From the NCBI GenBank assembly GCA_917880885.1, contig OU862928.1, positions 35,390,962 through 35,454,961 on the forward strand: a stretch of 64,000 bases of DNA. Direction: 5' to 3'. Source of the stretch: Limnephilus marmoratus. Taxonomy: Eukaryota; Arthropoda; Insecta; Trichoptera; Limnephilidae. Position 1 is the first letter of the stretch. Every line of letters begins with the position of its first letter. The notes below the pieces were generated by a model. The model was given only the letters and a program-made list of their open reading frames with translations. It was not told the DNA's origin and ran no database searches. Shown here piece by piece: positions 19,663-27,961 of the stretch. The translations under genes and the position numbers were made by a program.

Positions 19663-22600
19663 TCATTTTGAGTTTGCTGAGATAGTGGGGGCAGTTTTAC
19701 TTGACTCCTCACTTCCAGTCTTTGCAATATCCTTAATATGGTAATTACCAATGTGCTTTCCAGAGGAGTCAGACAAAGAGTACACTAGATCTGATATCTT
19801 TCTTAGAACTTTGGCCTTCACGAAACGTGGTGCCAGCTTGGCAGAGAAATACATGGCTCCTTGGGAAAGTGTGTTGTTCTTTCTCCAAACTATGTCTCCA
19901 GTATTGAAAGTGACATGTTTCCTACGTAGGTTGTATCTGTCCGCGCTCTTTTGATGAGCCAGGAGTAAAGCATCAGTGACTTCACTGTAGATGGCCGACA
20001 GTTCTTCCAGACGATGGGCATAGTCCGCGGTAGGGTTGCTTGTGGCGGCAATTGACGTAGGAAAGTTTGTGTCCCTATGTAGAGAACCGTGAACAACTTG
20101 TTCCATACCGTGTTTTAAGAAGAAAGGTGTGTAACCAGTGGCCAGGTTAACCGTGTTGTTCATAGCAGCCTGAATTTTATCTAGGTTTTTACACCAAGTA
20201 CGTTGATCTTTATCAACTAGAATAGCCAGAGTTGTGTTGATTGTCTGGTTGTAACGTTCGACAGTGTTATTTTGCGGAGTATACAAGGTATTATAGTAAA
20301 TGTCCTTGATTCCGTATTTGGCAAGAAAATCTTTGAATTCTTGGGCAATAAATTGTTTTCCGTTATCAACTATTATGGTTCTGGGTGTTCCGTAAGGTAT
20401 AAAAATGTGTTTTTCCAGGAGTTTGATGATGGCGGACGCGTTGGCTCTTTTTAAAGGGAAGATCCAACAGAATTTAGTGAAAACATCCACTACACTAAGT
20501 ATGTGCATGTGTCCGGCATAACTTCGAGGAAAGGGTCCGACGAGGTCCATTGACAATGATTGTAGGGGTCTGTCGGCACGTTTGGGATTACCCATTAGGC
20601 CGGCAGGTGCTGCCGTGCTATGTTTATAAGCTTTACAAGTTTCACATTTAGAGATGTAATTGCGAATTTGCTTAAAGAGACCAGGCCAATAATACTTCAA
20701 GGCGATTTTTTTATACGTCTTGAAACTTCCTGGGTGTATGGAGTCGGGAGCACTATGATTGTCAATGATTATTTGTTCTCTACCTTCGAGGGGAACGACA
20801 AGTTTCCACGAGTAATCTTCGAGGATGGATAATGGTGCCTTGCAATTACGGTATAGTTGTCCTTCTTTTATGATAAAATTAGGAAACTTTTGTTGGTTAT
20901 TTTTGCAACCTTTAAAGATTTTCAAATACCATTCATCTTTTGTAGATGGAGGGGGGGCAATTGTGTCAACATTTAATGAAGCTAGTTCAATTCTTGAAAG
21001 GGCGTCGGGAACAATATTGTCCGCGCCTTTACGGTGAACAACATCAAAATTGTATTGAGACAAACGGGAGGACCAGCGAGCGAGCCTACCGGAGGGATTA
21101 CTTAAAGAGATCAACCATTTCAAACTACTATGGTCTGTGACTACAGTAAATTTGCTACCGTCTATGTAACCGCGGAAATGGTGAACAGAATCCAATACAG
21201 CCAATAATTCTTTCTCGGTAATTCCGTAGTTTTTCTCGTGTTTGTTTAGTGTACGGGAAAAATACGCTACAGGGTGTTCGCCATCTGGGAATTCTTGAGT
21301 AAGGACTCCACCGATTCCTACATTGGAGGCATCCGTGTGGAGGGTAAAAGAGAGTGCAAAATCCGGGCAATTCAGAACGGGAGCTTTTTGAAGGGCATTT
21401 TTTAAAGTTGTGAACGCTTCTTCAGTTTCGACAGACCATCGGAAATTGCTGACACCTTTACGAATGCCGGTAATTTTATTTAAGGGGGCTGCAATAGTGG
21501 AAAAGTCTTTGATGAATCTCCTGTAGTAACCTGCAAGTCCAAGGAAACCTTTGACTTCCTTCGCGTTTTTGGGTCGGGGAAAATTTGCCATGGCTTCCAC
21601 CTTAGCGGGGTCTGTTCTTAGACCTTTTTCGTCGACAATGAATCCCAAATAACGTAGACGGGACTTACAGAATTCAGACTTCTTCAAGTTGATGGTTAAA
21701 TCAGCGAACTTGAGTTGTTGGAAAACTTTTTCCAGCATTAATAGGTGTTTTTCAAAGGTATCGCTGACGATGATGAGGTCGTCAAGGTAACAAAACAGGC
21801 TATTATCGACTTCAGGACCGAAAAGTTTGTCCATCAGTCTTTGTAACTCGGCGGGGTTGTTTTTTAGACCAAAGGGTAATCTTTTAAAATGGAACATTCC
21901 CCTACCAGGTACAACGAAAGCAGTTTTTTTGCACGATTCTGCGTCCAAGGGTATTTGCCAAAACGCTTTGCTGAGATCGACGGAAGAGATGAACTTGGCG
22001 TTACGCAGCTTGTCTAAGGTTGCGTGAACGTGAGGTAAGGGATACGCATCAGCTTCCGTGCAAGAGTTTAAACGTCTACTGTCGAGACAGAAACGTGCAG
22101 AGCCGTCTTTTTTAGAAACCAAAAGAGTTGGGTTGGTCCATGCACTTCTGCTGGGAACCACCACACCCATTTTTAACATTTCGTCAAGTTCGTTTTCTAA
22201 AAGTTTAAGTTTTTGGGGGGCTAAGTTGTAATAACGTTGCTTGATGGGTGGGCCATTGGTTTTGATATGGTGTTCCACCAAATTTGTCAAACCTAGTCCA
22301 CATTTTTCGAAGGATATTGATTCGAATTTATTGACCATTTCCTTTAGTTGGAGAGCCTGGTCCGTGCTTAAATTTTCGTGAGGTATTATTGTGCGGATCT
22401 CACTAATTTGAGCGGCAGTGGAGGTTTCGCCAAGAGTATTAAATACTTGGGGAGCAACATTGAATGCCTTCCAGAAGTCAACGCCAAGGATGAAATTCTG
22501 GGATATAGAGGGCACTATTAGAAAATTGATTGTAACTATTTTATTGTTACAATTAATTGGCAGGGCAAGGGCACCGATGACCGGCTGAGAAACATTATCT

Positions 22601-22890
22601 GCAGTCGTCAGGTGTGTCGATTGGGGCGAAATTCTAAAATCACTGTTAACAAAAGGCAAGTGAGCATTGTTGCCAAGACAGCTGATAGATGCCCCACTAT
22701 CGAGTAATCCGGAAAAGGTCACATTGTTAACAGAGAAAGAAGCATAGGGTCTCCCATCTTTAGCTTGTTTGCAACAAACCGAAGAAACATTTAAGGTCTG
22801 GTTAAAATACTTAATGTGTGCTAACCAATCAGTCCATTCTTTAGACCTTGGTTCAGAATGGGTGCCTGAGAGGTTATTATTTAGTTTTTT
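19663..22890 (-). CDS. pol: Ty3/gypsy Pol: protease, RT, RNase H, integrase (intact)
   Basis: An uninterrupted frame of about 1075 codons encodes retropepsin (LLDSGASIS), reverse transcriptase (SVDLSKAFWQIPL, then FCYLDDLIIVS with catalytic YLDD), RNase H (FTLHTDASNVGIGG, EKELLAVLDSVHHFRGY), the HHCC integrase zinc domain (IHPGSFKTYKK to CETCKAYK) and the integrase core (MDLVGPFPRSY, IIVDNGKQF, NNTVERYNQTI, i.e. D-D-E). There is no usable ATG at the beginning; the frame opens inside the end of gag, one base back, so expression by -1 ribosomal frameshifting is inferred. All catalytic residues are present. The protein ends at 19663. Confidence 0.95.
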   Translation of the reverse strand, partial: KKLNNNLSGTHSEPRSKEWTDWLAHIKYFNQTLNVSSVCCKQAKDGRPYASFSVNNVTFSGLLDSGASISCLGNNAHLPFVNSDFRISPQSTHLTTADNVSQPVIGALALPINCNNKIVTINFLIVPSISQNFILGVDFWKAFNVAPQVFNTLGETSTAAQISEIRTIIPHENLSTDQALQLKEMVNKFESISFEKCGLGLTNLVEHHIKTNGPPIKQRYYNLAPQKLKLLENELDEMLKMGVVVPSRSAWTNPTLLVSKKDGSARFCLDSRRLNSCTEADAYPLPHVHATLDKLRNAKFISSVDLSKAFWQIPLDAESCKKTAFVVPGRGMFHFKRLPFGLKNNPAELQRLMDKLFGPEVDNSLFCYLDDLIIVSDTFEKHLLMLEKVFQQLKFADLTINLKKSEFCKSRLRYLGFIVDEKGLRTDPAKVEAMANFPRPKNAKEVKGFLGLAGYYRRFIKDFSTIAAPLNKITGIRKGVSNFRWSVETEEAFTTLKNALQKAPVLNCPDFALSFTLHTDASNVGIGGVLTQEFPDGEHPVAYFSRTLNKHEKNYGITEKELLAVLDSVHHFRGYIDGSKFTVVTDHSSLKWLISLSNPSGRLARWSSRLSQYNFDVVHRKGADNIVPDALSRIELASLNVDTIAPPPSTKDEWYLKIFKGCKNNQQKFPNFIIKEGQLYRNCKAPLSILEDYSWKLVVPLEGREQIIIDNHSAPDSIHPGSFKTYKKIALKYYWPGLFKQIRNYISKCETCKAYKHSTAAPAGLMGNPKRADRPLQSLSMDLVGPFPRSYAGHMHILSVVDVFTKFCWIFPLKRANASAIIKLLEKHIFIPYGTPRTIIVDNGKQFIAQEFKDFLAKYGIKDIYYNTLYTPQNNTVERYNQTINTTLAILVDKDQRTWCKNLDKIQAAMNNTVNLATGYTPFFLKHGMEQVVHGSLHRDTNFPTSIAATSNPTADYAHRLEELSAIYSEVTDALLLAHQKSADRYNLRRKHVTFNTGDIVWRKNNTLSQGAMYFSAKLAPRFVKAKVLRKISDLVYSLSDSSGKHIGNYHIKDIAKTGSEESSKTAPTISANSK

Positions 22891-24017
22891 GGCCTCTTCA
22901 TGTAGAAATTTGGTGGGGGCTTGGAGAAATCCACCTGAGGTCTGACATCGCTTGGGTTTTGTAACCTTTCCATGTTGTACCTTGATTTCTTGAAAATATT
23001 GCGCAGTTCGTCGCGTGGAGGGGAGCGGTCCCTAGAGTGATGCCTCTTGAAAGTTCGGGGTTCCTTGGATTCCAGAAACCTCGCTTGCTTGAAACAAGTA
23101 GTGGCCAGATGGCCTACTTTTTTGCAAAAAGAGCACACTTTTTTGTTGTCGAATTCTGGTTTTAAACCAGACGAACGGCTTGGCACAACTACATTACTTG
23201 ACACATTCTTTATGTTCTTCCTATCCTGGTATGATTCCAGAAGGAGACAGACCTCGTTTAACTGGGCCAGGGATGCAATTTTCTGCGAGGTGATGATGTT
23301 CTCGTATTTGCTTAAAAGGCCATCAGTTATGACTGGTAATAGTTCAGCTTCCGAAACGGGATGTGAAAGCTTGATGTTAATGGATTCAGCCCTTTCTATG
23401 AATGTTGCTACGGGTTCATTTACCAGCTGTTTAATAGATAGTAAAGATAATTTGATCCTGTGCTGGGCTTCTGTTTTTCCGAAGCTCGAGATTAGGGCAG
23501 ATCTGAGTTTATTCCAATCCTTGCATTTAGTTTTTTGAATGCGGTGCCAGGGTATCAATTCTGGGGAGATGAGTTCTATGAAGTTTTTTCGTAGAATCTC
23601 GAATGGGATATTTTTGATTGTAGCCGTTTCTTCGATACGGTCGATGAAATCCAGCACATCGGAGACGCCATTATATTTGACTTTCCAAGAGGATAAATCG
23701 TAAGTTTTATCTTGTGTCAAGGTGGGTGCGATGTCCTGTTTTACCATTACTTGCGGTATAGGTTCTTTGTTAGGAACAAGATTATCCAAAGCTTGCGTAG
23801 CCGAGCGTGAATTATTTTCGCTTGAGGGGGCGAGGTTTATTCTCTTAATGTACTTTTTGTTAAATAGAAGTGCATAAGCCTTTAATGTAGATTTAGATTT
23901 GTTTGATGGCGAGAGTCCTCTATCCCTTAAAGCAGTTTGTAAGTGAGTTTTGGATAAGTTGTGCACGTTGGGAATGATACCCAAATTGGATGATGCCATA
24001 GCTTGATTGTTTTTCAT
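22881..24017 (-). CDS. gag: Ty3/gypsy Gag (intact)
   Basis: The 378-residue structural protein starts at the ATG at 24015-24017 (MKNNQAMASSNLGIIPNV). An N-terminal SAP-like helix pair (LQTALRDRGLSPSNKSKSTL) is followed by a retrotransposon gag capsid region (SWKVKYNGVSDVLDFIDRIE, PVATFIERAESIN), then one CCHC knuckle (CSFCKKVGHLATTC) and a basic tail. It ends with a TAA immediately after a slippery heptamer. It lies 1.16 kb from the 5' LTR. No damage is seen. Confidence 0.93.
   Translation of the reverse strand: MKNNQAMASSNLGIIPNVHNLSKTHLQTALRDRGLSPSNKSKSTLKAYALLFNKKYIKRINLAPSSENNSRSATQALDNLVPNKEPIPQVMVKQDIAPTLTQDKTYDLSSWKVKYNGVSDVLDFIDRIEETATIKNIPFEILRKNFIELISPELIPWHRIQKTKCKDWNKLRSALISSFGKTEAQHRIKLSLLSIKQLVNEPVATFIERAESINIKLSHPVSEAELLPVITDGLLSKYENIITSQKIASLAQLNEVCLLLESYQDRKNIKNVSSNVVVPSRSSGLKPEFDNKKVCSFCKKVGHLATTCFKQARFLESKEPRTFKRHHSRDRSPPRDELRNIFKKSRYNMERLQNPSDVRPQVDFSKPPPNFYMKRPKN
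22884..22890 (-). promoter_or_regulatory. -1 frameshift slippery site A AAA AAC
   Basis: On the minus strand the heptamer A AAA AAC directly precedes the gag stop TAA (22881-22883). The -1 frame is open from here through pol. This heptamer is a known efficient -1 site in retroviruses and retrotransposons. Confidence 0.85.
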
Positions 24018-25175
24018 TGTGAGTTTCCCGGGTGGTGAAAAAATTTTTGCCAGGGGTTTCCTTTAGCAAACGCAAAATTAATTTTGTGAGGCACTTTTCA
24101 CTTGGTAACCACTGGTTGGCACTTCTAAAATAGTTATAGAAAACTGTATTTCATACTACAATTTGGTATAAATGACACCAGAATCTTTGTCAAAGGAAGG
24201 CATACGAAAAAAAATTTTGCGTGGAAAGACCTTAGTAGTAAAGGTTTCTGTGTTTCACTGACCACTTTTGAGAAAACTGTGAAATTCACAAGTATTTATT
24301 TATTTTCAAAAAAAATTGCCAGGACTGACCTTTAGAAAACGGCTTTTTTATTTTTTTCACTTCACTTTGCACTGAGAAAGGCACTAAAATTCACAAAAGG
24401 CACTCTTCTGTCAAATAAGAACAAACTTCCGGATGAAAATAACTGAATATGGGATTCGTTACGACAACCACATTAAAATTATTTTATTTATTCATGGAAT
24501 CAATCATTTGTTTTATTATTATTTCACTTTTCTTTATGTAAGGAAAAAAACAATTCACTTTACACTTATGCTGAAAAAAAACGGTACCTGTAATGTAGAA
24601 TGGGAAAAAAAGTCATTATTTTGTCCATTTGGTGAAATATAAGGTGCACTCATTTGACAGACACGAACGGGCCAATTGGTATATTGTGCAGAAACAACAA
24701 AAAAACGTAAGTCCGAAATTTTTGATTCAGGAATTCGCAAAATAACTGGGGTTCCAGAATCAAATTTATAATAATTTCCGTTGCTATCCGGTTCAGTCAT
24801 AAAAAAGGCGATTTGATTATAAACGCTGCATAGCAACAGTTAATTATTTCTTTCCGACGGGTTTTTTCCGTTGGAATTTTGGCGCGAGACAAAGCACTTG
24901 CGCGCGCAATCCAGAGAATGGTCACGCCTGCGCAGTCAAATTCGCGGTTAAAAGTATTGGCGCTTTCTAGTGGCTTCCACAATGGCCGTGTTTTCAATTG
25001 CGGCGTGATTCATGGTTTTTTCACAGAATTCACTGTACACTGGGTGTAGAATATCAAGGTATAATTAATGTTCACAAAACAATTCCTGTACAGGGAGGAT
25101 TTCGACGAGTTGCGCTCCGCGAAGCGATCGTGATAGAGAGAAAAAAATTCCGAGGCCCCACGCTATGGCGACAGT
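24018..25175 (-). other. 5' leader of the 11-kb element
   Basis: An untranslated region between the 5' LTR and gag. A canonical TGG primer-binding site is not directly beside the LTR; the first bases after it on the minus strand are ACTGTCGCC, and a TGGGGCCTCGG lies about 18 bases in. No coding signal. Confidence 0.7.
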
Positions 25176-25958
25176 TGTTATGCGCCACATTGCGCGCCCG
25201 TTGTTATGATGGGCCCTAAACATGTCCCAGGCCAGCTCACAGCAGAGACAAAAGTACCCTCTATTCCAGGGGCAGGTCGCACGAATGCTTCGGAACTCTC
25301 ATCTCCCCACGGTCGTCCGGGAAATACACTCTAGGAAATGCTCCTGCCGAGGCAGAATAACAACAGGATTGAGTTTAAATAGATTCATGTATTGCAAATT
25401 CAAAACACAGTTTCATAGGTTATTACAGTACAATTCAACACAAGAAATGCATATTACACAATCCTAGCTATCGTGTTTTTACCTCGTGATCTCTGAATCG
25501 AAACTCCCTGAGTGATGGCTTTGCGCGAGGGTTACAGTCTATCGTTAAAGGACACAAACAGAAGAGGGAATATTTGTACAGCTTACATGATGTTCGGGGA
25601 TCCACGCCTTCCGGGTTCAGCAGGGGGGCACTTCCGAGTCTAGGACAGGACCCGAAGTTCACACAGGCATGGCAGAATACCAGCGCTAAAACCCGTATGT
25701 ACTTCAATTAACATCGCAGATGTAATTGCGTTTCAAATTGGTCGACAGAAATTAGCCGCGAACTCGGTGTTCGTTCCGGGGGAGCGTAACGTGTTCCCGA
25801 GGCCGCTTGCAATTCTCGACTGGCGGGACGCGCTGGTGTGCGCGGGAGTGCAGAGAGGGGAGGAGGTAGGAAGCAGGAAACAGGGGGGAGCGGGGTGTTG
25901 TTGTCCGCGGTGGAGCTCCCGTGGGCTCGAATTCTGTCGTTTAGAGCGTACCATAACA
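25176..25958 (-). repeat. 5' LTR of the 11-kb element
   Basis: 783 bp, matching 14869-15651 throughout by direct reading. It ends in CATAACA followed by the ATTT duplication. Confidence 0.95.
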
Positions 25959-25962
25959 ATTT

Positions 25963-26180
25963 GTATATGGTTAACATTTGTCACATGAAAACGGGTCGCT
26001 TCTTCGACTCGTTCTTGTGTTCAACAGCTCGGCTCTGAAACGATTTGCCGGCCTCTGTGTCTCCTCCTTCCTACAACATGGGTCTCTTCAAGACCAATAT
26101 TAATTTCTTCCTCTCCTCAAAAAGACCCTCCACACAGCATCTCATGATAGGCCCAGAGGGAAATTATTTTATTTTAAGCC
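25963..26180 (+). mobile_element. LINE 3'-tail family, copy in Harbinger intron (right part)
   Basis: It continues the segment cut at 14868 and encodes TGRFFDSFLCSTARL and PPSYNMGLFKTN with one stop. The family 3' end is reached near 26170, where homology fades without a clear poly-A. It is the same family as 45825-46316 and 56686-57365. Confidence 0.85.
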
Positions 26181-26305
26181 CAGTAAATACACCCAATAAA
26201 CTTTTTTATCCTGATTCCTTATGTGTTTCCCGTGGGAATGGATGTCAAACTTTATATGAGAAAAAAGACCTAGCGCTAGTCTCAAATAATAATTTTTTAT
26301 TACAG

Positions 26306-27039
26306 ATTTGGAATGCCGTAAAAAATGGAAATTAGTCAGGGACTCCTACAATCGATACAAACGCAAACAAAAGCATACGACGGGATCCGCAGCACCAGCG
26401 AAAAATTCAAAGTGGAAATTTTACGAAACTTTAAGATTTTTAGAAATCACACCATCAGAAAGACAAAGTTCCACCAGCGTAATAGTACAACATACTTATA
26501 CCTCCCCAGAAGTTGGACATGATAATACGCTTTCCGCAGACGAAGACTTTGCAGACGAATCAGTTCACTATACTCCTTCAAGGGAGTTAGATCCTACACC
26601 AGGAACCTCTTCCTCTACATCAAGTCTCGAAAAATCAGGTAAAAAGAATACGAAGAGAAAAAGACAGGACGACGATTTTATAAAATTTTTGAAGGAAAGA
26701 CATGAAAATCGAAGTAGTCAGCTGGAATTACTAGTAAAATCCCAACAGCCAGTAGTTGATGATATATCATCATTTACAAAAAATATCGAAATGACACTTA
26801 GAAAATTGAGTGAACATTCAAGGGCAATGGCGAAAAATGAAATTTTTAATATTGTCTCCAGGTATGAGATCGTAGATATCGACGGACAAAATGAACGCCC
26901 CTATACAATTTCCTCGTATAATTCATTATCTCCGATCAGTGCAGAATCGGAACACCAAAGGGATTCGATTGATTTATCATCTCATGAACCACTTCAAAAT
27001 AATTTGAACGTCGAATATGACCCACAAGAATTTCAATAA
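26306..27039 (+). CDS. Harbinger MADF/BESS protein, exon 2
   Basis: It starts after acceptor TTTTTATTACAG and completes the MADF domain begun at 12817-12970 (LECRKKWKLVRDSYNRYKRK, then SKWKFYETLRFLE). The middle is serine-rich and acidic. A basic segment (SGKKNTKRKRQDDDFIKFLKE) and a BESS-like helical C-terminal region follow (IEMTLRKLSEHSRAMAKNEI). The stop TAA is at 27037-27039, only 14 bases from the end of the transposase exon on the other strand. The frame is intact. As the DNA-binding partner of the Harbinger nuclease it would act in the nucleus. Confidence 0.88.
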
Positions 27040-27053
27040 TAACACAAACTTAC

Positions 27054-27346
27054 CTTAGAGTTAGTGCTAATTTTTCATCCATTGATATTCTTCCTTTTGT
27101 AAGCATTGTCTTTTTCAGTAAATTTAATACGTAAACAAACTGTGTTTTATTCAGCCTAAAATAATTCCTGAACATATTGTCATCAAACAATAGGTGATTT
27201 TTCACTAACAGCGAAAATGATCCTTCTTGGCCTCTAGTTGCATATAATTCGTTAATGGGTAACCTTTTTTTAGATTTGTAATAATAATATAAGTACACAT
27301 CATCATCTTCTTCTTCCTCCATTAGTAACTCTAATTTGGTTTCCAT
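27054..27346 (-). CDS. PIF/Harbinger transposase, exon 1
   Basis: The ATG at 27344-27346 begins a protein with an acidic N-terminus and the N-terminal Harbinger region (NMFRNYFRLNKTQFVYVLNL, then GRISMDEKLALTLR), ending at donor CTAAG|GTAAGT. Two leftover bases join the exon at 14557 to give RFMATGE. The exon lies inside the right end of the element and its intron now measures 12.5 kb because of the nested LINE and LTR element. Confidence 0.88.
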
Positions 27347-27679
27347 TAAAGGCCTTTGGCAGCGGTTCGCGCAGCGACCGCGGCGTGTGTAAATTAATGA
27401 CAGTACTACACAGCCGCCTCCACCGACAGACTGTGCTACACTGAGGCGGCCGCGGGCCGGCAGCTCCCAGCGCCGCGAGCGGTCGCGTCTCCGCCGACAG
27501 TAGGTACAGAAGAGACCGAGACACTTGTCTGTCTGTACTGTGACCGTCTCCGGTCTCTGTCGCGTGTCGCTGTCGCGGCGTCAACCGCCGCCTTTACTGT
27601 TAAAATAAATACAAATATATGATCGGTTCAACGGCCACAGCAAAGTACTTTCATAAAAAACATTAAAAAATACTAACAC

Positions 27680-27793
27680 TCCAGACGAGGCTGCAATTGC
27701 AGCTCTGCGTTGACTCCCACGTCCATGTGCAGGTAGTCCGGCACCAGCTGGTACTCCATCTGCAGCTCGTACCCCACCTCTCTCTCTCTTCCT
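27680..27793 (-). CDS. Candidate host gene, exon upstream of Harbinger
   Basis: One frame uses sensible codons throughout (EVGYELQMEYQLVPDYLH, then MDVGVNAELQLQPRL). Splicing at GA|GTGTTAG leaves two bases that combine with the first base of the exon at 12595 to make aspartate and keep the frame. An alternative without splicing would end at a TAG at 27673-27675. The 5' boundary at 27793 uses a CAG acceptor with a poor pyrimidine tract and is uncertain. The product is not recognised. Confidence 0.42.
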
Positions 27794-27919
27794 CTGCCTC
27801 ATCTTGCAGTCAGCACTACTCTATTTATTTTAAATTGAAAACACTTCATATAAGTACTTAAATGTTTAAATTTTGTTAAATATTGCACTAATATAAAATT
27901 TGGAAAGAATTATTTAAAC

Positions 27920-27961
27920 CTGGGTCGTGGAGTGCTCCCTTTCCCTGGACGATTGCTGTTT
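27920..27961 (-). CDS. Possible 42-nt exon of the same candidate host gene
   Basis: A pyrimidine-rich acceptor (TTTACCTAATTTGTGCAG) and a donor (CCAG|GTTTAA) bracket 42 bases that are open in all three frames. One frame (leftover AG) fits the exon starting at 27793. The donor is weak, so this stays tentative. Confidence 0.3.

Larger units (their letters stand above)
14869..25958 (-). mobile_element. Full-length Ty3/gypsy LTR retrotransposon (11,090 bp)
   Basis: Two 783-bp LTRs (14869-15651 and 25176-25958), flanked by ATTT duplications (14865-14868 and 25959-25962), enclose gag, pol, a polypurine tract and a 4-kb untranslated 3' region. The LTR ends are TGTTATG and CATAACA. I found no difference between the two LTRs by reading, which indicates a recent insertion. 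Gag and pol are both open. It sits inside a LINE fragment within the Harbinger intron. Confidence 0.95.
12596..27593. mobile_element. PIF/Harbinger DNA transposon with nested insertions
   Basis: The terminal inverted repeat AGGCGGCGGTT (perfect for 11 bp, then degenerate and GC-rich) at 12596 and 27593 is flanked by TTA on both sides, the usual Harbinger target duplication. The two expected Harbinger genes are present: a DDE transposase (minus) and a MADF/BESS DNA-binding partner (plus). Without the LINE and LTR insertions (about 14696-26180) the element would be roughly 3.5 kb. A copy of the left terminal sequence (GGTTCGCGC...GCGACCGCGGC) recurs in direct orientation at 27358-27385 inside the right end. 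Confidence 0.93.

Noticed and set aside
27673..27802. Reading 27802-27673 as a terminal exon ending in TAG
   Set aside because: Splicing at the GT just before the TAG fits the phase of the exon split by the Harbinger, which explains more of the flanking sequence. It is kept as an alternative in the exon entry.
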